A stretch of DNA of 35,239 bases from Pedobacter borealis DSM 19626 (GTDB lineage: Bacteria > Bacteroidota > Bacteroidia > Sphingobacteriales > Sphingobacteriaceae): contig NZ_JAUG01000048.1 of NCBI RefSeq assembly GCF_000708285.2, positions 1-35,239 of the forward strand, written 5' to 3'. Below the pieces are notes generated by a model. The model made no database searches, was not told where the DNA came from, and saw nothing but the letters and a program-made list of their open reading frames with translations. Shown piece by piece: positions 16,327 to 25,004 of this stretch. Made by a program: the position numbers and the translations under genes. Numbering within the stretch: the first letter of the stretch is position 1; each line of letters starts with the position of its first letter.

Positions 16327-16354
16327 AAACACCTACAATTTCTTGCAGGTGTTT
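16327..16354 (-). terminator. Terminator of the DUF2807 gene
   Basis: AAACACCTACAA (16327-16338) pairs with TTGCAGGTGTTT (16343-16354), 11 of 12 bp, around TTTC. On the minus strand it is followed by a run of nine T residues. It is 20 bp downstream of the DUF2807 stop. Confidence 0.85.
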
Positions 16355-16373
16355 CTCTATTAAAAAGCTTAAT

Positions 16374-17105
16374 TTATACTTTTCTCACTCCACCTGAGCC
16401 AACAATAGTTTTATCAACACTTGGATTGCCAGAGTAATTTACGCTTCCTGATCCGCTGATCACCGCTCTAATACTTTCGCTTACGGCGATATTTACGGTT
16501 CCTGAACCACTGATGGTACTGGTTAAAGTTTTTGTAGAAAAAGATTTACCGGCAAAGGTACCTGAGCTGCTGATTACTACTTTTGCATGATCTGCACCGC
16601 CTGTAATGTTTATTGTACCAGAACCGCTAATCACACCACTGTAGTTGTCTACATCGGCGGTTGCTTTAATGCTTCCCGAACCGCTTACAGTTGTAGTTAG
16701 ACTACCTGTGCTGATTTTTCCATTAACACTTAAGTTACCATCACCACTTACGGTTAAGCTGGCCAACTCTTTTGCTGTTACGTAAGCCGTGATTTTTTTG
16801 CCTTCGTATTTTCTAGTCCAGCTAGTAATACTGGTTTGCGGGCGGATAACCAAAACGTTGCCTTTTACTTCGGTAACAATTGAGGCCAATGCGTCAGCAT
16901 CGCCTTCTAAACGGCAGCTTTCGCTATTTCCCAAAGTTACAATTACGTTTATTGGGCCTGCTGCAGCAACTCCGTTGAAGTTTTTTACATCTCTGTTGTC
17001 GCCATTGTTTTTTGAAGTATTGATGCTGATCTGGTTTTTAGCAATTACATTAATACTAGAGGTTAATGTTAAGGATGCCAATAATATTGCAAATACTTTT
17101 TTCAT
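16374..17105 (-). CDS. DUF2807 (head GIN domain) exported protein
   Basis: The 243-residue protein has an N-terminal signal peptide (MKKVFAILLASLTLTSS...) and then a repetitive right-handed beta-helix-like region rich in SGSGSI, SGDGN and SGSGTV turns (about 115-240). This is the DUF2807 or head-GIN domain, annotated as a putative autotransporter adhesin domain though no transporter part is present. It should be in the periplasm or on the surface. The phrase FNGVAAAGPINVIV near residues 44-57 is the usual family opening. A terminator follows. Function unknown. Confidence 0.9.
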   Translation of the reverse strand: MKKVFAILLASLTLTSSINVIAKNQISINTSKNNGDNRDVKNFNGVAAAGPINVIVTLGNSESCRLEGDADALASIVTEVKGNVLVIRPQTSITSWTRKYEGKKITAYVTAKELASLTVSGDGNLSVNGKISTGSLTTTVSGSGSIKATADVDNYSGVISGSGTINITGGADHAKVVISSSGTFAGKSFSTKTLTSTISGSGTVNIAVSESIRAVISGSGSVNYSGNPSVDKTIVGSGGVRKV

Positions 17106-17233
17106 GGTAATAGATTTTATTTTTTAGATGAATAATGAGCTTTTTCTTATAAGACGATGATTTTGTTGAAAAGTTGCATAAGATGAAATTTATTTGGTCG
17201 ACCCTTCACTTCAGGCTATGCTCGTGCTGAGGC

Positions 17234-17280
17234 GACTTGCGAAGTTGCCTGTGCTGGTGGTCTTTGAAACTTCGCAAGTC
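17234..17280. repeat. CTTCGCAAG hairpin downstream of the M1 peptidase gene
   Basis: GACTTGCGAAGTT (17234-17246) and AACTTCGCAAGTC (17268-17280) are a perfect 13-bp inverted repeat with a 21-nt loop. It begins 16 bp past the peptidase stop on the minus strand. It shares its core with the two hairpins at 7134-7242, so it may be a mobile repeat, a terminator, or both. Confidence 0.65.
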
Positions 17281-17296
17281 TGTCCGTGGGTAATCA

Positions 17297-18949
17297 TTAT
17301 CCTTTTTTAAGGTTAACATAAAACAACGGATCGTGTTTAAAATTATCTGCATTTATGCTGACATCTACCTTACAGGTTTTCCAATTGTTTGTAGGCTTAA
17401 TCAAGGTATAAACATCTGTTTTTAATGTTACACGCACAGGCATATCAAAACCTTTAACGTCGGTTATCCAGCGATAAGATAAAGTGCCATTGTTGATTTT
17501 ATATTCTAAAAGTGGGATTTTGGTAAAACGTAAATACTGATCGAAAACTTTATCCAGTTTAAGCCCGCTTTGTTTCGCTATGTAATTTTCGATCTGAGCA
17601 GTGGTTACGGTTTTGTGATGGAATGTTTTACCTAATCCGCGCAAGATCTGTCTGAATTTTTCATCATTATTGATGAGTTGGCGAATGGTGCTGATCAGGT
17701 TTGCCCCTTTGGGATACATATCGCCCGAGCCTTCTTTATTTACACCGTAAGGACCAATAACTGGAACATCATTACGGATGATTTTTTGTAATCCGATTAC
17801 ATATTCATCAGCAGCTGCTTTGTTCTCGGTACATTCGGTAAACAATACCTCCGAATAATTGGTGAAACCTTCGTGAATCCACATATCGGCGATATCTTTT
17901 GAGGTGATGTTATTGCCGAACCATTCGTGGCCGCTCTCGTGGATGGTGATGAAATCCCACTTTAAGCCATGGCCGGTACCGCTTAAATCTTTGCCTAAAT
18001 AACCTGGTTTAAACTGATTGCCATAAGCTACTGCGCTTTGGTGTTCCATGCCTAAATGTGGTGCCTGAACCAGTTTGTAACCGTCTTTGTACCATGGGTA
18101 AGGGCCAAACCAGTATTCGAAACATTTTAGCATCGGTTTAACATCGGCATCCCAATGTGGGCGGGCTTTGGCGCTATCGGTTTGCAGCGCCCAGTAATCG
18201 ATGCTGAGTTTTCCGTTTTCACCATCGTAACTGTCTTGCCAGTGGGCATATTTGCCAATGTAAAAGGTTACATCATAGTTGTTGATGGGATTAGCGACAA
18301 ACCAATTGTATTGTTTGTAACCATCCGGTTTATCTACAGTATTTCTCAGCCTTCCATTAGATATTTCCTGCAAAGTTTTAGGAACACTAATGCTGATTAA
18401 CATACTATCTACTTCATCGCTCTGGTGATCTTTATTTGGCCACCATACACTTGCGCCTAAACCCTGGCAGGCTACGGAAACAAAAGGATTGCCGGCTTCA
18501 TCTTTTTTGAAGATAAAACCGCCATCCCAAGGGGGTGTTTTGGCAACAGTAGGATTACCAGAATAGAAAACGATAAATCTATCTTTGCTTCCTTTTTTAA
18601 CTGCTTTAGGAAAGGTTACAAAAACCGCATTATATTCTCGGGTAAAAGGTAAACTGGCACCTTTATATACCACTTTATCTACTTTTAAGTTATCAAAAAG
18701 ATCGAACTGTAATTTGGTGAAATCTTGCGTGGCGGTAAAAGCAAATTCATTGCTTCCGCTAACTGATTTCTGGTCGATATCGATCTTCACATCTAAGTGG
18801 TAATAATTAATATCGTAGCAGGTACGTAAAGGGGTAAGTGTTCCGCGGAGGCTATCGGCTCTTGAGTTTACCTGGTTTTTGCCAAGCATCTGTGCCTGTA
18901 CAGCCGAAATGCTGATGCTGAAGGCAAGGATGAATAGTAACTTTTTCAT
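17297..18949 (-). CDS. M1 family metallopeptidase (aminopeptidase-like), exported
   Basis: Gluzincin peptidase of family M1, which removes N-terminal residues from peptides. The zinc site is complete: HESGH at 337-341 and Glu360 in WIHEGFTNY. The exopeptidase motif, normally GxMEN, reads GMEHQ (300-304). Tyr412 in YPKGA is the likely transition-state tyrosine. An N-terminal signal peptide (cleaved after about residue 19, AVQAQ) indicates export. At 550 residues it lacks the C-terminal helical domain of long M1 enzymes and resembles the short bacterial form. The gene stands alone between two repeat-bearing gaps. Confidence 0.92.
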   Translation of the reverse strand: MKKLLFILAFSISISAVQAQMLGKNQVNSRADSLRGTLTPLRTCYDINYYHLDVKIDIDQKSVSGSNEFAFTATQDFTKLQFDLFDNLKVDKVVYKGASLPFTREYNAVFVTFPKAVKKGSKDRFIVFYSGNPTVAKTPPWDGGFIFKKDEAGNPFVSVACQGLGASVWWPNKDHQSDEVDSMLISISVPKTLQEISNGRLRNTVDKPDGYKQYNWFVANPINNYDVTFYIGKYAHWQDSYDGENGKLSIDYWALQTDSAKARPHWDADVKPMLKCFEYWFGPYPWYKDGYKLVQAPHLGMEHQSAVAYGNQFKPGYLGKDLSGTGHGLKWDFITIHESGHEWFGNNITSKDIADMWIHEGFTNYSEVLFTECTENKAAADEYVIGLQKIIRNDVPVIGPYGVNKEGSGDMYPKGANLISTIRQLINNDEKFRQILRGLGKTFHHKTVTTAQIENYIAKQSGLKLDKVFDQYLRFTKIPLLEYKINNGTLSYRWITDVKGFDMPVRVTLKTDVYTLIKPTNNWKTCKVDVSINADNFKHDPLFYVNLKKG

Positions 18950-19000
18950 TTGTTCTGTTTTTGTTGATCGTTATAAACGATCGGTTATTTATGAGGGTGC

Positions 19001-19340
19001 ATCATAAAGGCGATTTCACCTCAGATGCTGTCATGTTATCCAAAGGACTCCTACGGAGAGCCTGTCGAAACACCTTAGAGGGTATTTAAGCGGGTCCTTC
19101 GACAAGCTCAGGATGACAAATCTCCTGTCTTCCGCACTGGGACACCCAGTTTCAAAAGTTGAATAATTGGCTTAAGTATTTCTGCTCTTCATTCAAGATT
19201 AAAGTTTGAAAAAATGTATCATAAAGGCGATTTCACCTCAGATGCTGTCATGTTGTCCAAAGGACTCCTACGGAGAGCCTGTCGAAACACCTTAGAGGGT
19301 ATTTAAGCGGGTCCTTCGACAAGCTCAGGATGACAAATCT
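19001..19340. repeat. Two 123-bp direct copies of a palindromic repeat
   Basis: 19001-19123 and 19218-19340 are identical apart from one base (A at 19038, G at 19255). Each copy contains GAGCCTGTCGAAAC and CCTTCGACAAGCTC arms, the class also seen at 16161-16248. The 94 bp between them, 19124-19217, are unrelated. They fill the gap between the M1 peptidase and hydrolase genes; I see no gene in 18950-19363. Confidence 0.9.
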
Positions 19341-19363
19341 ATCTTTATGATACAAGCTCAGGC

Positions 19364-21229
19364 TTATTTTATCACATCAACTTCGATAAAACTATCGTTA
19401 AATACAGTTTGCGTGGCTTTAATATAATCGGCTTCTGTTGCTTTATATGGGTTTTCTACAAATTTTTGTGGATTGCGTGCAAATAAAGGGAATGCTGTGC
19501 TCTGCACCTGGATCATAATCCGGTGTCCTTTTTTAAAGGTGTGTAATACATCCTGTAGCTGAAAGTTCACATCCGTTTTCTGGTTGGCTACCAAGGCCTC
19601 GGGTTTTTCGAAACTATTGCGGAAGCGGGCAGGCATAACTTCCGAACGCACCATTTGCCAGTAATTGCTCAAAATGATGTTCTTGTTTGGCATGTAAGGG
19701 TTGTTCGGCTCATCAGCAGGATAAACATCGATCAGTTTTACAATAAAATCTGCATCGGTACCCGTGGTTGCAATTTTAAGGTGCGACATAATTTCTCCAC
19801 CTAAAGTAATATCGTTGTCCAATACATCGGTTTGATACACCAATACATCCGGTCTTCTACCGGCAAAACGCTGGTCTTCGCTCATGTAATTGTGTGGTGT
19901 AAAGCTCAATGTAGTGGTTAAATCTTCGGTATATGGAACAGGCTTTGATGGATCGCTGATGTAGTTTACTGAGCCGGCGGCACCAGGTGCAGTCATGCTT
20001 ATTTTACCATCGGCACCCAGATATAATTTTTGTTTGGCCGCCTTTTCTGTTGGCCATTTAGCAAAAGTTTCCCATTGTTTTTTACCCGTATCGAACATGT
20101 AAGCCTCAGGTAATCCCGAGTTTTTATCGCCATTGCCCTTTAAGAAATGATTAAAGAATTTAGCTTCAATTTCTTTCTGGTAGAAGGTAGCAATGCTATC
20201 TCCGAAATACACATTGCTATGCATGGTATGACCGGTTTCGCGGCTCCATCTTCCATGCCCAAATGGTCCTATTACAATCGTATTGTAGGCATTAGGGTTT
20301 TTCTTTTCGATGGTTTTATAAATGTTTAGCGGGCCGGATAGATCTTCGGCATCGTACCATCCGCCAACCACCATCACTGCAGGTTTAATGGTGTTGTAAT
20401 GTTTTAATAAGCCACGTTTTTGCCAAAACTTATCATAGTTTGGGTGATTAACGGTTTCTTGCCAGAAAAAATTATTCTTGTAATATTTGTCTGCATTGCT
20501 TAAAGGGCCTAAATCTAAAGCAAACTGATAACCATCTTTTGTTTTTGGAAGGATTAACTGGTTATTATACCAGGCTTTAGCGGTCGTATCGGTTTTTTGC
20601 ACACCAAATACCGGAAAAGTCATGAAATAACTCTGCAAAAATGATCCGTTGTGGTGGAAATCATCAAAAAAGAAATCTGAAATCGGTGCTTGTGGCGAAG
20701 AGGCTTTTAAAGCAGGGTGATTGCTCAAAATTCCTGCGGCAGTATAAAAGCCCGGATAAGAAATTCCCCACTGACCAACTTTGCCATTGTTGTTTGTTAC
20801 GTTTTTAACCAGCCAATCGATGGTGTCGTAAGTATCAGAACCTTCATCAACATCTTTTTTGCTTTTTTTGTTATCAATAACTGGAGTCATATTGGTCCAG
20901 GTACCTTCGCTTTTCCAGCGACCGCGCACATCTTGATACACCATGATATAGCCCTCTTTCATCATCAATTCTGACGGGCCTAATTTTGCAGGAAATTTAT
21001 CTTCGCCATACGGGGCAACACTATAGCAGGTGCGTTGCATTATCATCGGATATTTTTTATCCTTGGTTGCATCTTTAGGTGTGTAGATGGCGGTAAAGAG
21101 TTTAGTGCCATCGCGCATTGGGATATAAACTTCTTTTTTGGTGTAATTGGCTTTTGGATATCCTGCATCGCTTTGTGCAAAGGCAGAAGATGCTGAAAGC
21201 AGGAAAATCACTAGTTTTAAATATTTCAT
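19364..21229 (-). CDS. CocE/NonD family hydrolase, exported (first paralogue)
   Basis: The 621-residue protein belongs to the X-Pro dipeptidyl-peptidase/cocaine-esterase (S15) group of alpha/beta hydrolases that cut acyl or prolyl bonds. After a signal peptide (MKYLKLVIFLLSASSAFAQ), the hydrolase domain carries the nucleophile Ser157 in WGISYPG, Asp293 in GGWYDAED and His325 in GPFGHG. The C-terminal part, about 380-621, is the jelly-roll domain of the family. The entry motif YIPMRDGTKLFTAIYTP (35-51) is also typical. A close paralogue lies 171 bp upstream on the same strand. True substrate unknown; peptide or ester hydrolysis in the periplasm is likely. Confidence 0.9.
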   Translation of the reverse strand: MKYLKLVIFLLSASSAFAQSDAGYPKANYTKKEVYIPMRDGTKLFTAIYTPKDATKDKKYPMIMQRTCYSVAPYGEDKFPAKLGPSELMMKEGYIMVYQDVRGRWKSEGTWTNMTPVIDNKKSKKDVDEGSDTYDTIDWLVKNVTNNNGKVGQWGISYPGFYTAAGILSNHPALKASSPQAPISDFFFDDFHHNGSFLQSYFMTFPVFGVQKTDTTAKAWYNNQLILPKTKDGYQFALDLGPLSNADKYYKNNFFWQETVNHPNYDKFWQKRGLLKHYNTIKPAVMVVGGWYDAEDLSGPLNIYKTIEKKNPNAYNTIVIGPFGHGRWSRETGHTMHSNVYFGDSIATFYQKEIEAKFFNHFLKGNGDKNSGLPEAYMFDTGKKQWETFAKWPTEKAAKQKLYLGADGKISMTAPGAAGSVNYISDPSKPVPYTEDLTTTLSFTPHNYMSEDQRFAGRRPDVLVYQTDVLDNDITLGGEIMSHLKIATTGTDADFIVKLIDVYPADEPNNPYMPNKNIILSNYWQMVRSEVMPARFRNSFEKPEALVANQKTDVNFQLQDVLHTFKKGHRIMIQVQSTAFPLFARNPQKFVENPYKATEADYIKATQTVFNDSFIEVDVIK

Positions 21230-21260
21230 TTTATTATAATAAGTTAGTTACCACCCCCGG

Positions 21261-21387
21261 CCCCTCCTAAATTAGGAGGGGAGCTGGATTTGCGGTGTTT
21301 TTAATTGTGTTGCTGTTGTTAATAAGTTTTCAAGAAATCAATTTTCGACTTCTGAACGGAACTCCCCTCCTTATTTTCAAGGAGGGG
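21261..21387. repeat. Paired CCCCTCC/GGAGGGG palindromes between the hydrolase genes
   Basis: CCCCTCCTAA-A-TTAGGAGGGG (21261-21281) is a perfect palindrome. CCCCTCCTT (21364-21372) pairs with AAGGAGGGG (21379-21387) around ATTTTC. The two share their arms and lie 82 bp apart in the gap between two paralogous genes. They could form local hairpins or, with each other, a larger structure. Confidence 0.75.
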
Positions 21388-21400
21388 TTGGTTTTTGTCT

Positions 21401-23272
21401 TTATTTCAACACCGAAACTGTAATAAACGAGCTGTTGTGCACGTCGTGATAAATTTTGTGTGTAGCTTTTTGAAAATCCTGCGGCTCTGCCTGATAGATA
21501 TCCATAAATTTCTGCGGATTGCGATCAGCTAAAGGGAACCATGAGTTTTGAATCTGGATCATAATTTTATGGCCTTTTTTAAAGGTGTGTGCCACATCTG
21601 GTAAAGGGTAGTTTACTTTTGTGATGGCACCAGGAACAAATGGCTCAGGTTTTTCGAAACTGTTGCGGTATTTTCCACGCATAATTTCTCCCCGAACCAG
21701 CATTTCGTAACCACCCATAATCAGGCTTTTAGGGTTAGGTACTGGATTTGGCGTATCTTCGGGATAAACATCAATCAGTTTAACTACATAATCGGCATCT
21801 GTTCCGGTTGTAGAAACCACCAAGTTGGCCAAAACAGGGCCGGTTAAGGTAATATCTTCCGTTAAAGCATCGGTTTGGTAAGTTTTTACATCCGGACGGC
21901 GGGCAGCAAAACGCTGATCATCAATCATGTATTCGCGGGTACGTTTGGCCTGAATGCCATCCTGGTAGGGTACAGGATTATTCGGATCGCTTACATATTC
22001 ATCCCAGCTATCGGTTCTGCCCACTTTTTCGAAACTAAGTTTTTCGTTAGGTTGTAAATACAGGTTTTTGCTTTCTACTTCTTGTGGTGGCCATGTTTTG
22101 AACTTTTTCCATTCGTTACTTCCGGTTACGAAAATATTGGCTTCTGCTGCATTAAAATCGCCTTCGCCTTTTAAATAATGTTTAAAGAAAGGCAGTTCGT
22201 ATTGCTGTTGGTAATCGATACTGGTGGTTTTGCCGAAAGGGATATCGCCGAAATAAGAACCATCACTACGTACCCAGCCGCCATGGAACCAAGGTCCTGC
22301 AACGAGGATATTATTGGCACCAGGGTTCTGTTTCTCAATTGCTTTGTAAGTATCAAAAGTTCCATAGGCATCTTCAGCATCGAAAAAGCCACCCACTACC
22401 ATCACCGCAGGCCTTACATTGGTTAAATGTGGCGTAATTAAACGTGCTTTCCAGAAGGTATCTAAGTTTGGATGTTTAAATAAATCGTTCCAGAATTTAA
22501 TACTATCTGCAAAGTATCGGTCTTTTAGATTTTTAACAGATCCGGCTTCTAAGTAAAAGCGGTAATTGTCTTGAATGGGGAACTGAAAACCTTTAGGTCC
22601 TTTATCTGGTGTAATCGGTTTAGGTCTCGGCACACCAAAATTGCCCATAAAACTGAAAGCATCCATCAGAAATAATGTACCACGGTGGTGGAAATCATCC
22701 CCCATAAACCAATCGGTAACTGGCGCCTGAGGCGAAACTGCTTTTAGCGCAGGGTGTGCATTTGGCAAAGAAGTGGTAGAATAAAAACCAGGGTAGGAAA
22801 TGCCATAAATACCTGCATTACCATTGTTGCCTTTCACGTTTTTAACCAACCAGTCGATAGTGTCGTAAGTATCGGTACTTTCATCAATAGCTGTTTTAGA
22901 TTTTTTTCCAACCAGTTGAGGGCGGATATCGGCAAAAGTGCCCTCACTCATCCATCGGCCCCTCACATCTTGATATACAAAAATAAATCCCTCACGCATC
23001 ATCGCCGGAAAATTACCCAAACTCAGCTTATATTTATCTTCGCCATAAGGCGCAACGGTATAGGGCGTGCGGTTAATTAAAAATGGATATTTTTTGGTTT
23101 GATTTTTGGGTATATAAATGGAAGTGAAGAGTTTAACCCCGTCGCGCATGGGGATCTGGCGCTCTATTTTAGTGTAGTTTTCTCTAACATATGCCGAATC
23201 GGTTTGCTGGGCTATTAATTCATTAGAAATAAACAGACAAAATAAAAGACTGAAAATTCTGGTAAGGTTCAT
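21401..23272 (-). CDS. CocE/NonD family hydrolase, exported (second paralogue)
   Basis: This 623-residue protein is a clear paralogue of the adjacent 621-residue hydrolase, with the same signal peptide layout, the same QDVRGRW and DTYDTIDWLVKNV blocks, and the same C-terminal jelly-roll. The catalytic set is Ser159 (YGISYPG), Asp298 (GGFFDAED) and His330 (GPWFHGG). The active-site surroundings differ (GFFDAED against GWYDAED; GPWFHGGW against GPFGHGRW), so the substrate preference may differ. The start at 23272 gives the signal peptide. It is upstream of the first paralogue and may be cotranscribed, although palindromes lie between them. Confidence 0.9.
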   Translation of the reverse strand: MNLTRIFSLLFCLFISNELIAQQTDSAYVRENYTKIERQIPMRDGVKLFTSIYIPKNQTKKYPFLINRTPYTVAPYGEDKYKLSLGNFPAMMREGFIFVYQDVRGRWMSEGTFADIRPQLVGKKSKTAIDESTDTYDTIDWLVKNVKGNNGNAGIYGISYPGFYSTTSLPNAHPALKAVSPQAPVTDWFMGDDFHHRGTLFLMDAFSFMGNFGVPRPKPITPDKGPKGFQFPIQDNYRFYLEAGSVKNLKDRYFADSIKFWNDLFKHPNLDTFWKARLITPHLTNVRPAVMVVGGFFDAEDAYGTFDTYKAIEKQNPGANNILVAGPWFHGGWVRSDGSYFGDIPFGKTTSIDYQQQYELPFFKHYLKGEGDFNAAEANIFVTGSNEWKKFKTWPPQEVESKNLYLQPNEKLSFEKVGRTDSWDEYVSDPNNPVPYQDGIQAKRTREYMIDDQRFAARRPDVKTYQTDALTEDITLTGPVLANLVVSTTGTDADYVVKLIDVYPEDTPNPVPNPKSLIMGGYEMLVRGEIMRGKYRNSFEKPEPFVPGAITKVNYPLPDVAHTFKKGHKIMIQIQNSWFPLADRNPQKFMDIYQAEPQDFQKATHKIYHDVHNSSFITVSVLK

Positions 23273-23512
23273 TTAAGCTAGTTTTTAGGAATAAAATTTA
23301 AATATAGGTGATTCGTGGTTGATTAGAAAAAATAGCCCGTAAAAGGTTTGTTAGCAAAGATGGAATCATGTAAGATGGAAGGATTTTGATGTATTTTGCC
23401 ATTAAAACCCTCCCTTCGTCATCACTTTATCAAAATTTAGTTAAATAATGTTAAGGGATAATCTTTTAGGAGTTTTCACTGTCATATACATAATCGACAT
23501 AAACACGAAATA
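23273..23512. other. Divergent intergenic region, no gene
   Basis: A 240-bp A/T-rich gap between the second hydrolase (minus) and the DUF6515 gene (plus). It probably contains both promoters; TAATCTTTT near 23459-23467, a loose TAnnTTTG match, is upstream of the plus-strand gene. No repeat family member was recognised. Confidence 0.35.
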
Positions 23513-24349
23513 ATGAACAGGTTATTAAATAAAGGATTGGTTGTTTTCGCTGCAGCAGCGATGATTGCAACCTTAAGCATTGAAAGCGTTTCTGCACAGC
23601 GGCCAAGTAGGAGTGGAGGTTCTTCCGGAGGTGGTAGATCTGGTTCGATAAGCCCATCAAGAGGCGGTGGTTCTATTTCCAGACAACCATCTATGCATGC
23701 GCCAAGTAGAGGTAGCTATGCACCAAGCAATGGCGGTCGCCCACCAAGACCTAATTACAGTTATAACAGACCAGGTTATCGCCCAGGTTCAGGATATGGT
23801 AGGCCTGGTTACGGTTATCGCCCGGGTTATGGAAGGCCTTATTACAGGCCATATTATAGCTATTATAATTTTTACAGGCCCTTTTTAGGTTTCAGGATTG
23901 GCGTATTACCTTATGGCTATTATCCGTTTTATTATGGCGCAAACCAGTTCTATTATTCTGGCGGATTGTTTTATCAACAAAACAACAGTCAATACGAAGT
24001 GGTAACCCCACCAGTTGGTGCTGAGGTTCCGAATTTACCATCGGATGCTAATCTGGTTACCATTAATGGGGTTGATTATTACGAATACAAAGGCGTTTAT
24101 TATACCCAAAAAGAAAATGCTGATGGTAAAACCGTATATGTGGTTGCTGGGAAAGACGGTATTTTAAACACGACTGATGGCCCGGTTGATACGCATAATA
24201 TAGGCGATATAATTAGTCAATTGCCAGAGGGATGCAGAGAAGTAACCATTAAAAACGAAAAGTATTTTGTTTCGCCTGATGATGTTTATTATGAAGAAAT
24301 AGTAGATGGAACAAATATTACTTACCGTGTAATTGGTAAGTTGTTTTAA
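23513..24349 (+). CDS. DUF6515-like exported protein, Gly/Arg/Tyr-rich
   Basis: The 278-residue product has a signal peptide (about residues 1-28, ending SVSAQ) followed by a low-complexity region of Gly, Ser, Arg, Pro and Tyr repeats such as RPGYRPGSGYGRPGYG (about 30-120). Then comes a hydrophobic aromatic stretch (FLGFRIGVLPYGYYPFYY) and a soluble C-terminal domain (about 155-278) with repeated YYEYKGVYYTQ and EKYFVSPDDVYYEE elements. This is the usual build of DUF6515 proteins of Bacteroidota. It should be in the periplasm or on the outer surface. No enzymatic motif is visible. Confidence 0.82.
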   Translation: MNRLLNKGLVVFAAAAMIATLSIESVSAQRPSRSGGSSGGGRSGSISPSRGGGSISRQPSMHAPSRGSYAPSNGGRPPRPNYSYNRPGYRPGSGYGRPGYGYRPGYGRPYYRPYYSYYNFYRPFLGFRIGVLPYGYYPFYYGANQFYYSGGLFYQQNNSQYEVVTPPVGAEVPNLPSDANLVTINGVDYYEYKGVYYTQKENADGKTVYVVAGKDGILNTTDGPVDTHNIGDIISQLPEGCREVTIKNEKYFVSPDDVYYEEIVDGTNITYRVIGKLF

Positions 24350-24363
24350 TCTTAGTTTTATCA

Positions 24364-24960
24364 GTGTCAGATGGTAACATCTGACACCACTTATAATTCC
24401 AGTAAATGTGCAGTTGGATGTTACCATCCGACTGTATTGTTTAATATCTATAAGAAAGAGCCTATCTTCCTGATGTTCTCAATTTCTTAATGGTAAGACT
24501 ACTGGTTTTTTTATCATTAAGGAGTTAAGATCATTAAGTTTTAGATGTGCAGTTGGATGTTACCATCCGACTGTATTGTTTAATATCTATAAGAAAGAGC
24601 TATCTTCTTAATGCTCTCAATTTCTTAATGGTAAGACTACTGGTTTTTTATCATTAAGGAGTTAAGATCATTAAGTTTTAGATGTGCAGTTGGCTGTTAC
24701 CATCCGACTGTATTGTTTAATATCTATAAGAAAGAGCTTATCTTCCTAATGTTCTCAATTTCTTAATGGTAAGACTACTGGTTTTTTTATCATTAAGGAG
24801 TTAAGATCATTAAGTTTTAGATGTGCAGTTGGATGGTAACATCCAACTGTTTTTGTTTTATATCCAAAAGAAATTAAATAGATAGTGTCAGATGACAACA
24901 TCTGAAACCACCGGAAAAAGTAGCTTTCTTAATGTTCTCAATCTCTTAATGATAGACTTT
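24364..24960. repeat. Tandem repeat array, three 137-139 bp units plus a degenerate fourth
   Basis: Units start with ATGTGCAGTTGG at 24406, 24545 and 24682 and are nearly identical along their whole length. A fourth starts at 24821 and diverges, interrupted by a palindrome-bearing insert at about 24880-24925. Each unit contains a CAGTTGGATG...CATCCGACTG inverted repeat and a CTTAATG...CATTAAG pair. The array is bordered on the left by a perfect GTGTCAGATG/CATCTGACAC hairpin (24364-24387) and holds a close copy at about 24886-24909. No gene is supported in 24350-25004. Confidence 0.88.
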
Positions 24961-25004
24961 TTGCAGCAAAAAAATCCATATTTTTACCGCCTAAACATTT
25001 CAAT

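Noticed and set aside
19364..23272. One gene duplicated by assembly error
   Set aside because: The two hydrolases differ throughout, including near the active site, and have different lengths, so they are true paralogues.
24164..24427. 87-codon minus-strand frame after the DUF6515 gene
   Set aside because: It overlaps the 3' end of a supported gene and runs into a palindrome; no family match.
24406..24820. Regularly spaced repeats that might be a CRISPR array
   Set aside because: The similarity covers the whole 137-139 bp unit with no variable spacers, and no cas gene is nearby. It is a tandem duplication.
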